Shown: in pieces, positions 7,212 to 15,126 of the stretch | How positions within the stretch are numbered: the first letter of the stretch is position 1 | How the letters are laid out: every line of letters begins with the position of its first letter | From: Kutzneria sp. 744 | GTDB taxonomy: Bacteria; Actinomycetota; Actinomycetes; Mycobacteriales; Pseudonocardiaceae | Length of the DNA stretch: 49,655 bases | Assembly (NCBI RefSeq): GCF_000568255.1 | Contig: NZ_KK037166.1 | Location: 2,477,161 to 2,526,815 of the forward strand | Direction: 5' to 3' | Made by a program: the position numbers and the translations under genes | Notes under the pieces: model-generated | Databases searched by the model: none | Told to the model about the DNA's origin: nothing | Seen by the model: the letters and a program-made list of their open reading frames with translations, nothing else

Positions 7212-10200
7212 CAACTGGATCCGCCGCCTGCTGCCGTTCCTGAAGATCCAGCGCCGCAGCATGGTCATGACGTTCACGGCCGCGCTCGCCGGCGCCGGGC
7301 TGGCCGCGGTCACACCGCTGCTGGAGCGGCACATCGTCGACGACGTCATCCTCACCCACAAATCGGCGCTGCTGCCGTGGCTCGGCGCGTTGGTCGCGGT
7401 CGGCGTGCTGACCTTCGCCGCGTCCCGGATCCGCCGCTACCGGGCGGCCAAGGTGGTGCTGGAGGTCCAGTACCAGATCCGCAACGCGGTGCACGAACAG
7501 TTGCAGCGCCTGGACATCGGCAGCCACCAGGCGATGCCGACCGGCCAGCTGGTGTCCCGCATCTCCACCGACGCCGGCGTGATGGTCCGGGTGCTGTCCT
7601 ACCTGCCGTCCCTGAGCAGCAACGTGCTGCTGATCGTGGTGTCGCTGGTGGTCATGATCGTGCTGTCGCCGCTGCTGGCGCTGATCAGCGCGCTCGTGGT
7701 GCCGGCGCTGGTGATCGTCGTCTACCGGATGCGGCGGCAGGTACGACCGGCCACTTGGGACAGTCAGCAGCGCGGCGCCGAGGTGACGCAGACGGTCACC
7801 CAGACCGTGTCCGGCATCCGCGTGGTCAAGGCGTTCGGCCAGGAGGACCACGAGCTGGACCGGTTCGTCGAGGCCAGCCAGAAACTGTTCGGGGCCCGCA
7901 TCCGGTCGGTGCGGCTGATCGCCAAGTACCAGCCGCTGCTCCAGGCCATCCCTGCCGTCGGCCAGGTGTTGTTGCTGGCGTTGGGCGGCTGGCTGGCCCT
8001 GCACGGCAACATCACCGTCGGCACCTTCCTGGCCTTCGCCACCTACCTGTCACAGGTCATCGGCCCGGCGCAGATGTTCGCGGCGATGATCAGCGCCACC
8101 CAGCGGGCCGGCATCTCCGCGCGGCGGATCTTCGACCTGCTGGACTCGGTCCCGGCCGTGACGGACAAGCCGGGCGCCTCCCCCATGCCTCCGGTACAGG
8201 GCGACATCGCCATCACGGACGCCAGGTTCGGCTACCTCAGCTCGGAACCGGTGCTCGACGGGTTCAGCCTGCACGTTCAGCCCGGCGAAACCGTTGCCCT
8301 GGTGGGGACTTCCGGTTCCGGAAAGTCCACGGTGGCCATGCTGCTGGCCCGGTTCCACGACGTGCAGGCCGGCAGCCTCAAGATCGACGGCGTCGACATC
8401 CGTGACGTGACAGTGGACTCCCTGCGCAGTCAGGTCGGCATGGTGTTCGAGGAGAGCTTCCTGTTCTCCGAGACGGTTCGGGCCAACATCGGCTACGGCC
8501 GCCCGGACGCCACCGACCTGGAGATCGAGGCGGCGGCCCGGTCGGCCGAGGCGCACGAGTTCATCATGGCGCTGCCACAGGGTTACGACACGCAGGTCGG
8601 CGAGCGGGGTCTCACGTTGTCGGGCGGTCAGCGGCAACGGATCGCGCTGGCCCGGGCCCTGCTGACCGATCCCAGGATCCTGGTCCTGGACGACGCGACC
8701 AGCGCCGTGGACGCCCGGATCGAGGAGGGCATTCACGCCACCCTGCGCCGCGTGATGGTCGACCGCACCACGCTGCTCATCGCCCACCGCCGATCCACCC
8801 TGCGGCTGGCCGGCCGGATCGTCGTGGTGGACAAGGGACGCGTTGTCGCGCAAGGCAGTCACGACGAGCTCATGGCGTCCAGTGCGCTGTACCGGCGGCT
8901 GCTGGCCGGCGCCGACGAGGATATCGACGTCGAGGTGATCGAGGACGCCCCGGGCGTCACCGAGGAGGCGTGGCAGGCCTCCGATGGCAAACGGAAGCAG
9001 CTGGCGATCATGGAGACGCCGGCCGAGATGGCGGCGGGTATTGCGTTGTTGCCTCCGGCCCGTGATCGCGCCGAGGTCGACACCGTAGGCGACGACGGCC
9101 CGCACTTCTCCTTCCGTCACTTCGTCTGGCGTCACCGCGCGGCCCTCGGTCTCGGGCTGTTCCTCGTGCTGCTGGACGCTGTCGCGACGGCCGCCGGCCC
9201 GTACTTCTCCCGCGAGGGCATCGACAACGGCGTGCTCAACGGTTCATCGGGCGCGTTGTTGTTGTCGGCCTTGCTGTTCCTCGCCGTGGTGCTGGGCGAT
9301 CTCGGCGTGTCTGTGGCGATGACGCTGGTCAACGGCCGCACCGGCGAGCGTCTGCTGATGGCTCTGAAGGTCCGCGTGTTCAAGCGGCTGCTGAAGCTGC
9401 CGGTCTCGTTCTACGACCGGGAGATGATCGGCCAGGTCATGACCCGCATGACCACCGACACGGACTCGTTCTCCTCGCTGCTGCAGAACGGTTTGCTCCA
9501 GGCCGCCGCCAGCGTGCTGACGTTCACCGGCGTGCTGGTGGCGATGGGCGTGATGAACCTGGAGCTGACCGGCGTCGCCGCGTTGATCCTCATCCCGTTC
9601 GTGCTGGCCACTACGGTGTTCCGCCGCAAGTCCAAGAGCAGCTACGTGCAGGCGCGGGAGAAGATCTCCGACGTCAACGCCGGACTCCAGGAAACCCTGG
9701 CCGGGGTGCGGGAATCGCAGGCGTTCGGGCAGCAGGGGCGTCGGCACACCGAGTTCAAGCGGCTCACCCGCGGCTACCTGGACGCCCGGATGAAGTCGCA
9801 GCGGCTGATCTCCGCCTACTTCCCGTTCCTGGAGTTCCTGTCCGACCTGGGCGCGGCGCTGGTGCTCGGCGCGGGGTACTTCCTCATCGCCCGCAACGAG
9901 TTGACGCCCGGCGAGCTCATCGCGTTCGTGCTGTACCTCGGCTTGTTCTTCGCCCCCGTCCAGCAGCTGTCCGGTGTGTTCGACGACTGGCAGCAGGCGC
10001 GGGTGTCGATGACCCGGATCAACGACCTGCTGGCCGAGCCGGATCTCACGCCGACTGCTACCGAACCGGTCCATCCCGGGCGGTTGCGTGGCCGGATCGT
10101 GTTGTCGGATGTGTGGTTCCGGTATCCGGGTGTGGACAACGATGTGCTGCGGGGTGTGGACCTCGTGGTGGAGCCGGGAGAAACGGTGGCGCTGATCGGC

Positions 10201-10836
10201 GAGACCGGGGCCGGGAAGTCCACTGTGGTCAAGATGCTGGCCCGGTTCTACGACCCGGACAAGGGATCCGTGACCGTGGACGGGTTTGATCTGCGTGCGC
10301 TGGATCCGTCGGAGTTTCGGCGGCAGCTGGGTTATGTGCCACAGGAGGCGTTTTTGTTCCCCGGCACCATCCGGGACAACATCGCCTACGGCCGGCCGGA
10401 TGCCACCGATGCGGAGGTGGAGGCGGCGGCGCGGGCCATCGGAGCGCACGAGTTCGTGGCCCGGCTGCCCGGGGGTTACCTGCATGAGATCGGCGAACGG
10501 GGTGGGTCGTTGTCGGCCGGGCAGCGTCAGCTGCTGTGCCTGGCCCGCGCCCAGCTCGTCGATCCGGTGCTGTTGCTGTTGGACGAGGCCACCGCGAACC
10601 TCGACCTGGCAACGGAATCCGTTGTCTCGGCCGCGATGTCCACGCTGGCCGAGGACCGCACCACCATCCTCGTCGCGCACCGCTTGCAGACCGCTCGCGG
10701 CGCCGACCGGATCGTGGTGATGGACGCCGGCCGTGTGGTCGCTGTCGGCACGCATGAGCAGCTGCTCGCCGACAGCGACCACTACGCCCGGCTGTGGCAG
10801 GCGTTTGCCCTCACACCAGCGACGCGTCCAGCGTGA
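7204..10836 (+). CDS. Fused double ABC exporter (TMD-NBD-TMD-NBD)
   Basis: 1210 residues holding two complete type-IV exporter halves. Half 1: membrane domain about 20-310, Walker A GTSGSGKST (368-376), signature LSGGQ (472-476), Walker B ending LVLDD (Asp496-Asp497). Half 2: membrane domain about 640-930, Walker A GETGAGKST (999-1007), signature LSAGQ (1103-1107), Walker B LLLLDEAT (Asp1127-Glu1128). In NBD1 the catalytic Glu after Walker B is Asp, and NBD2 has the variant signature; both residues belong to the same composite site, as in heterodimeric exporters with one degenerate ATP site. Likely drug or lipid export, regulated by the upstream MarR protein. The 3' end overlaps the OsmC gene by 26 nt. 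Confidence 0.92.
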   Translation: MTDNWIRRLLPFLKIQRRSMVMTFTAALAGAGLAAVTPLLERHIVDDVILTHKSALLPWLGALVAVGVLTFAASRIRRYRAAKVVLEVQYQIRNAVHEQLQRLDIGSHQAMPTGQLVSRISTDAGVMVRVLSYLPSLSSNVLLIVVSLVVMIVLSPLLALISALVVPALVIVVYRMRRQVRPATWDSQQRGAEVTQTVTQTVSGIRVVKAFGQEDHELDRFVEASQKLFGARIRSVRLIAKYQPLLQAIPAVGQVLLLALGGWLALHGNITVGTFLAFATYLSQVIGPAQMFAAMISATQRAGISARRIFDLLDSVPAVTDKPGASPMPPVQGDIAITDARFGYLSSEPVLDGFSLHVQPGETVALVGTSGSGKSTVAMLLARFHDVQAGSLKIDGVDIRDVTVDSLRSQVGMVFEESFLFSETVRANIGYGRPDATDLEIEAAARSAEAHEFIMALPQGYDTQVGERGLTLSGGQRQRIALARALLTDPRILVLDDATSAVDARIEEGIHATLRRVMVDRTTLLIAHRRSTLRLAGRIVVVDKGRVVAQGSHDELMASSALYRRLLAGADEDIDVEVIEDAPGVTEEAWQASDGKRKQLAIMETPAEMAAGIALLPPARDRAEVDTVGDDGPHFSFRHFVWRHRAALGLGLFLVLLDAVATAAGPYFSREGIDNGVLNGSSGALLLSALLFLAVVLGDLGVSVAMTLVNGRTGERLLMALKVRVFKRLLKLPVSFYDREMIGQVMTRMTTDTDSFSSLLQNGLLQAAASVLTFTGVLVAMGVMNLELTGVAALILIPFVLATTVFRRKSKSSYVQAREKISDVNAGLQETLAGVRESQAFGQQGRRHTEFKRLTRGYLDARMKSQRLISAYFPFLEFLSDLGAALVLGAGYFLIARNELTPGELIAFVLYLGLFFAPVQQLSGVFDDWQQARVSMTRINDLLAEPDLTPTATEPVHPGRLRGRIVLSDVWFRYPGVDNDVLRGVDLVVEPGETVALIGETGAGKSTVVKMLARFYDPDKGSVTVDGFDLRALDPSEFRRQLGYVPQEAFLFPGTIRDNIAYGRPDATDAEVEAAARAIGAHEFVARLPGGYLHEIGERGGSLSAGQRQLLCLARAQLVDPVLLLLDEATANLDLATESVVSAAMSTLAEDRTTILVAHRLQTARGADRIVVMDAGRVVAVGTHEQLLADSDHYARLWQAFALTPATRPA

Positions 10837-11245
10837 TCGTGGTGCCGGTCAGTGCCTTGCTGACCGGGCAGGTGTCCTTGGCCGTCTTCGCCAGCTCGGC
10901 GAACTTCTCCGGGTCGAGGCCGGGGATCTTGGCGTTCACCGTGACGGCGATGCTGGTGATGGCGAAGCCGCCGGCCGGGTCCGGGCCCAGCGTCACTTCG
11001 GCGCTGACGTCAAGGCCTTCGGCGGTGAGACCGGCCGCGCCGAGGACGCCGGAGAGGTTCATCGCCAGGCAGGAGCTGTGCGCCGCGGCGATCAGCTCCT
11101 CGGGCGAGGTCTGACCGTCCGGGTTCCCCGTGCGGGTGGGGAAGGAGACGTCGAACTGCCCCGCGTTCGAGGAGTCGAACGTGACGGTCCCTTTGCCGTC
11201 CTGAAGTCCGCCTTCCCAGTGGGTGGTGGCGTCGCGGCTGGGCAT
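10811..11245 (-). CDS. OsmC/Ohr-family peroxide-reducing protein
   Basis: 144 residues from ATG 11245, which has a GAGGGAGG ribosome site. The two redox cysteines are Cys59 (AHSSCLAM) and Cys126 (KDTCPVSKA), in the usual OsmC spacing; the first is the peroxidatic one in the family. These small cytosolic dimers reduce organic hydroperoxides with a dithiol cofactor. The frame is open upstream to 11383 but those residues are not family-like. A good -35/-10 pair with an inverted repeat in the spacer lies upstream (11283-11311). It is convergent with, and overlaps, the ABC exporter gene. Confidence 0.88.
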   Translation of the reverse strand: MPSRDATTHWEGGLQDGKGTVTFDSSNAGQFDVSFPTRTGNPDGQTSPEELIAAAHSSCLAMNLSGVLGAAGLTAEGLDVSAEVTLGPDPAGGFAITSIAVTVNAKIPGLDPEKFAELAKTAKDTCPVSKALTGTTITLDASLV

Positions 11246-11282
11246 TGTGGTGCCTCCCTCGGTGGGTGGTTGCTTGGGGTGA

Positions 11283-11311
11283 AGCGTAGCGCACTCTTTA
11301 ATCGTGCGCAA
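11283..11311 (-). promoter_or_regulatory. Promoter of the OsmC gene with inverted repeat between -35 and -10
   Basis: On the minus strand TTGCGC (11306-11311) and TACGCT (11283-11288) are separated by 17 nt. GCGCAC (11289-11294) and GTGCGC (11304-11309) form a perfect inverted repeat with a 9-nt AT-rich centre that fills this spacer, a natural operator position. The regulator is unknown; no ohrR-like gene is adjacent. Confidence 0.5.
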
Positions 11312-11528
11312 TGCTTCTGGGATGGGGTGGATGGCACCCATCCCGCCACCCCCCTCCCGCGAGTGCTTCGCCGGTCGATCCATCTCGCCCGCCCTGGTCC
11401 GACCTCGCCCCGAGCCCGCCGTATGCCGGACCTAGTCCGGGTCCACTCCGCCTCGTTCGCAGGGGTCAGGCAGGGTTGCCCGCCCTGTAGCGGGCGTCGG
11501 TTCTGGTTCCGCCCACCCGAGCGTCGGC
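11312..11528. other. Intergenic region between OsmC promoter and truncated LysR gene
   Basis: No gene is supported. I translated it in the minus frames looking for the missing LysR effector domain and found no homologous stretch, so the lost part is absent rather than merely frameshifted. Confidence 0.5.
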
Positions 11529-12038
11529 TCACGGCCGGTATCCAGTGCTCGCCGGCATGGAAGCCAAGCGGGGCTCATCGGCCGGGGCGGGAAGGGCGCT
11601 GTAGCCGACGTCGAGCTCGCCGGACAGGATCAAAGCCCGCTGGGAACGAGGAGCGGCCTCACGGAGCTCGATCCGAACCAGAGGCCGGGCCGAGTGGAAG
11701 GCACGGATACGGCCGGCGACCATGCCGCTGAACACGGCGGCGCCGGCTACGCCGATGCGGACGTGGCCGGTGTCGCCACGAAGGGCGGCGCGGCCGGCGG
11801 CAGCGGCGCGATCGGCCTGGGCCAACACCTGGCGGGCCTCCACCAGGAAAGCCTGACCGGCGGGAGTCAGGCGGGTCCGGCGGGCGCCGCGATCGAACAA
11901 CAACCCGCCGAGCTCGTGCTCAAGGTCCCGGATCTGCATGCTCAAAGTGGGCTGCACGACGTGCAGACGCCGTGCGGCCCGGCTGAAGCCGCCCTCCTCG
12001 GCGACGGCGACGAAGTACCGCAGGTGTCGAAGCTCCAT
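11529..12038 (-). pseudogene. LysR-family regulator, C-terminally truncated
   Basis: 169 residues where LysR regulators have about 290-310. The N-terminal winged helix is complete (MELRHLRYFVAVAEEGGFSR, then RRLHVVQPTLSMQIRDLE), followed by the linker helix and only the first lobe of the effector domain. It ends at ELDVGYSALPAPADEPRLAS plus eight unrelated residues. Downstream sequence carries no remnant in any frame. A DNA-binding-only fragment could still bind its site, so loss of function is likely but not certain. It faces the amidohydrolase gene across a perfect LysR-type box at 12043-12059. Confidence 0.7.
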
Positions 12039-12042
12039 GACC

Positions 12043-12059
12043 CATCAGTAGCACTGATG
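12043..12059. promoter_or_regulatory. LysR-type T-N11-A operator
   Basis: CATCAGT-AGC-ACTGATG is a perfect 7-3-7 inverted repeat between the divergent lysR-like and amidohydrolase genes. It contains T-N11-A (T12045 to A12057), the classical LysR recognition pattern. It begins 4 nt before the lysR start, a usual autoregulatory position. Confidence 0.65.
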
Positions 12060-12114
12060 GATGAATCAGGAACAAGTGTTTGAGCCTATCGCTGCCCGGG
12101 ACGATGGTGGAGGC

Positions 12115-13104
12115 ATGCGGATCGTCACGCTCGAAGAGCATTGGTCGGAGCCGGCGCTGGACACGGCCGGCGGGGCGGCCAGGGCGGAGCTGGTGCCCGG
12201 CTACGCGGCGGCCTTCGCGCCAGGGATGCCGTACACGCAGCAGATGGACCTGATGGCCGACATCGGCGCGAGGCGAATCGCCGACATGGACCGCCACGGC
12301 ATCACGACCCAGGTGTTGTCCTGCCTCAACACCGCCGTGCCGGCGGACGTGGCACCGGCATTGACCAAGGCCGCCAACAACATCGCGGCCGAGGCCATGA
12401 AGCAGCACCCGGGCCGGTTCGAGGCCTTCGCGGCGTTGCCGACCGCCGCGCCGGACGAAGCCGCCGATGAACTACGAAGGTGCGTGCGGGAGCTCGGCTT
12501 CGTCGGCACGATGATCATGGGACGCACCGACGGCGAGTTCCTGGACCAGCCCCGGTTCGACCCGATCCTGCGCGCTGCCAACGACCTGGACGTGCCGATC
12601 TACCTGCACCCGGCCCCGCCGCCACTGGCGGTCAGCGAAGCCAACTACGCCGGGGCGCTCTCCCCCGCCGTCGCCTCCGCGTTCCGGCTGGCCGCATGGG
12701 GCTGGCACCAGGAGACGGCCGTGCACTTCATCCACCTGGCCCTGACCGGAGTGCTCGACCGCTACCCGAGCCTCCAGTTCATCCTGGGCCACTGGGGCGA
12801 GTTCATCCCGTTCTACCTGGACCGCCTGGACGAGGCCATGCCGCAACGCATGACCGGCCGGGACCGCAGCTTCCGGGAGTACATGCGGGACAACGTGTTC
12901 ATCACGCCCAGCGGCATGTTCAGCCAGGCCCAGCTGCGTTACTGCGTGGACACGGTCGGCGCGGACCGGATAATCCACGCCGTCGACTTCCCGCTGATCG
13001 GCAACGAAGGCGCGGTGTCCTTCCTGACCGACTCACATCTGTCCGAAGTGGACCGAACCAGGATCGCCCACGGCAACGCGGACGAACTGCTGCGCCTGAA
13101 CTAG
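12115..13104 (+). CDS. Amidohydrolase-superfamily decarboxylase-like protein
   Basis: 329 residues, (beta/alpha)8 metal-dependent family that includes gamma-resorcylate and 2,3-dihydroxybenzoate decarboxylases. Ligand positions fit: LEEHW gives Glu7 and His9, IYLHP gives His165, LGHWGE gives His226 and VDFPL gives Asp291. The activity is probably reversible decarboxylation of a hydroxylated aromatic acid; the substrate is open. ATG 12115 has GGTGGAGG just upstream; the ATG at 12061 would begin inside the operator-promoter region. Presumably controlled by the adjacent, now truncated, LysR protein. Its 3' end shares a CTAG double stop with the L,D-transpeptidase gene. Confidence 0.88.
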   Translation: MRIVTLEEHWSEPALDTAGGAARAELVPGYAAAFAPGMPYTQQMDLMADIGARRIADMDRHGITTQVLSCLNTAVPADVAPALTKAANNIAAEAMKQHPGRFEAFAALPTAAPDEAADELRRCVRELGFVGTMIMGRTDGEFLDQPRFDPILRAANDLDVPIYLHPAPPPLAVSEANYAGALSPAVASAFRLAAWGWHQETAVHFIHLALTGVLDRYPSLQFILGHWGEFIPFYLDRLDEAMPQRMTGRDRSFREYMRDNVFITPSGMFSQAQLRYCVDTVGADRIIHAVDFPLIGNEGAVSFLTDSHLSEVDRTRIAHGNADELLRLN

Positions 13105-13790
13105 AAGATCAGGACCTCGGCCCCCGGGTGCAGCAACGGGAAGACGTCGTCGATGGACGGGTCGGTCAGGCGGACGCAGCCGTTGCTGGCCGGCACGGCC
13201 TCCACGGGCTCGCCACCGTGCACGGCGATGCCGGTGGTGGTGATGTAGCTGGGGTGGTAGAGATTGCCGAGCGGCGCGTACTCCATGAAGTTGATCTGGT
13301 AGTAGACGTGGAAGTCGCCCAGCGGCGTGACCCGCTCGCCGACGTTGTCGCCGGTGCAGGCGTCGTAGATCTTGGTGACGTGGCCGTCGGTGACGACGTA
13401 GGCGACCTGGAGGGCGATGTCGACCTCCAGATGCGTGCCGGGAGTGGCGTGCTGCGGGGTGATCGTCCTGGGCGCCCTCAACGCGGCCGCCGTGGCGTCG
13501 TCGACGACGCCGGTGCGGGGCAGGCCCTGAACCTTCTGGAAGGCGATGACGGCGTGCTTGGTCTCGTCGTCGAGCGCGCCGTTGGCCTGCCGGGCCTGGT
13601 AGCCCAGCGCGCCGAGCGCCTGCTGGACCTGGAACGTGCTGGGCGGGGCCGGCTTGGGCGTGGTCGTGGTCGTTGTGGGCGACGTCACAGTGGGCGCGGC
13701 CGCCGGCAGAGGCGCGGAGCGGGCCTGGCCGCACGCGGCCGCCAGCAGCAGCGCCGAGCCTGTGACCAGCACTTTCACGATACGAGACAT
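13101..13790 (-). CDS. L,D-transpeptidase lipoprotein with peptidoglycan-binding domain
   Basis: 229 residues. A lipoprotein signal ends in LLLAAACG, with Cys20 as the lipidated residue. A Thr/Pro-rich linker (31-52) leads to a peptidoglycan-binding type-1 domain (about 53-105, FQVQQALGALGY and AVIAFQKVQGL). The YkuD catalytic domain follows with His191 (IAVHGG) and Cys205 (SNGCVRL), the conserved pair that forms 3-3 crosslinks in the cell wall. The frame is open to 13967, but ATG 13790 starts a clean lipoprotein signal. It may belong with cell-wall remodelling; neighbours do not add to this. Confidence 0.9.
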   Translation of the reverse strand: MSRIVKVLVTGSALLLAAACGQARSAPLPAAAPTVTSPTTTTTTPKPAPPSTFQVQQALGALGYQARQANGALDDETKHAVIAFQKVQGLPRTGVVDDATAAALRAPRTITPQHATPGTHLEVDIALQVAYVVTDGHVTKIYDACTGDNVGERVTPLGDFHVYYQINFMEYAPLGNLYHPSYITTTGIAVHGGEPVEAVPASNGCVRLTDPSIDDVFPLLHPGAEVLIF

Positions 13791-13887
13791 CAACACGGAC
13801 CCCTTGAGCTCACGAACGGCGTCACTGGGGATTGGCACAAGTCTGCGGCAGCGCAACTTCTGCCGCCACTCGCTCGTCGACCACACC

Positions 13888-14402
13888 GTGGAGGACCTGG
13901 AATCGCTGTACCGGGAGCACGTGCACGCCCTGCTCGGGTACGCCGCGCGCCGGCTCGGCGATCCCAACGAGGCCGCGGACGTGATCGCGGCGGTGTTCCT
14001 GGCCGTGCTGGAACGACCGGGCGGCTACGACCCGAGCCGCGGCGCGCCGCGGGCCTGGCTCTTCGGCATCGCCGCGCACATGATCGCCTCCCGGGGCCGG
14101 CGACGTGGCGCCGAGTATCGGGCGTTGCAACGGGTCTACGGTCAACGCACACTGGCCGCCGACGACTTCGCCGAACTGGAGGCACGAGTGGACGCAGCCA
14201 ACGCCGCGACCGCCGTGCTGGCCGGACTTGGCGACCTGCCGCCGGCCGAGCGGGAGCTGTTCCTACTGGTCAGCCTGGACGAGCTGACACCGATCGAGGC
14301 GGCGGAGGTGCTGGGCATCTCGCCGTCGGCGACCCGCATGCGGGCTCATCCGGGGCGCGTCGCAAGCTGGGGTCGCTGGTGGAGCCCACATGCCCGACCT
14401 GA
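13888..14402 (+). CDS. ECF-type RNA polymerase sigma factor (frameshifted near its end)
   Basis: Region 2 is DLESLYREHVHALLGYAARR with DVIAAVFLAVLERP; region 4 is LPPAERELFLLVSLDELTPI and AAEVLGISPSATRMRAH. The natural ending ARRKLGSLVEPTCPT-stop lies in another frame. Removing one base from the CC at 14350-14351 and one from the G run 14352-14355 gives MRAHRARRKLGSL and exactly 171 codons. The start is uncertain: GTG 13888 is the best candidate and has no ribosome site. Its stop overlaps the next gene by 13 nt, the classic sigma/partner coupling. It is divergent from the L,D-transpeptidase gene. Either a consensus error or a recent pseudogene. Confidence 0.72.
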
Positions 14403-15126
14403 CCCCCGTTCGAGCAGCGGATGCTGGCCGGCCTCCGGCAAGGTCGAGCCGCCGAAGCGCCGTCGGCGGTGGCTGCCGGCGGTGGGGACGGCGGCCGTGG
14501 CGGCGGCGGTTCTGGTGCTGACCGTGGTGCGGCCGCCGGTCGGGTCGACCGACGCGCCGGTGGCCAGCGCGCCGTCGTCGATCCGCTACCTGCGGTGGAT
14601 CACCCCGGAGGGCGGAGCGGGGAACCAGCGGACCGACGAGGTGTGGATCGACGACGTGCACCACACCGTGCGGCTCAAATCGCCGGACTTCGACCGGACC
14701 TTCACCGACGTGCCGGAGCCGATCGCGCTGAACAGGCCGGGCATGCCGGCGGAGTTCGCCCGGATGTCGCCGGACGTGCTGGTGGCCGATCAGCGCACGG
14801 TCGTCGCCGGTCTGCCGCACACGGACGCCGCGCTGGAAGTCGTCGTCGCCGCGGTGGCCAAGGCGAACGGCAAGTACAACGGGGAGGTGCTGGGCGACCT
14901 GCTCAGCAAGCCCGGGCTCGGCGCCGACCTGCGCGCGACGGCCGTGCGGGTCCTGTTGTCGCAGCCCGGGGTCGGTCTGCTCGACCCGACCAAGACTCGC
15001 GACCTCACCGGCCGGCAGGGCGCGCTGTACGTGCTCAACGTCGGCCCGACGTCGATGCAGCTGATCATCGACGCCGACACGAACACGGTGCTGTCGTTGG
15101 ACAAGGACACGATCGTCAACCAGTAG
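14390..15126 (+). CDS. Membrane-anchored partner of the sigma factor (CU044_5270-like), frameshifted
   Basis: Begins MPDLTP at ATG 14390, inside the sigma gene. Deleting one C from 14403-14407 and one from 14435-14436 gives PFEQRMLAGLGKVEPPKRRR and restores exactly 245 codons. Then follows one membrane helix (WLPAVGTAAVAAAVLVLTVV) and an outer domain of about 180 residues ending VLSLDKDTIVNQ. The layout (short cytosolic head, helix, extracellular domain, overlap with an ECF sigma gene) matches actinobacterial proteins catalogued as CU044_5270 family, thought to act with the sigma factor. The family call is tentative. No zinc anti-sigma motif is seen. Confidence 0.6.

Noticed and set aside
11092-11532. 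146-residue minus ORF as the missing C-terminal half of the LysR gene
   Set aside because: Its Arg-rich translation shows no LysR effector-domain pattern in any register.
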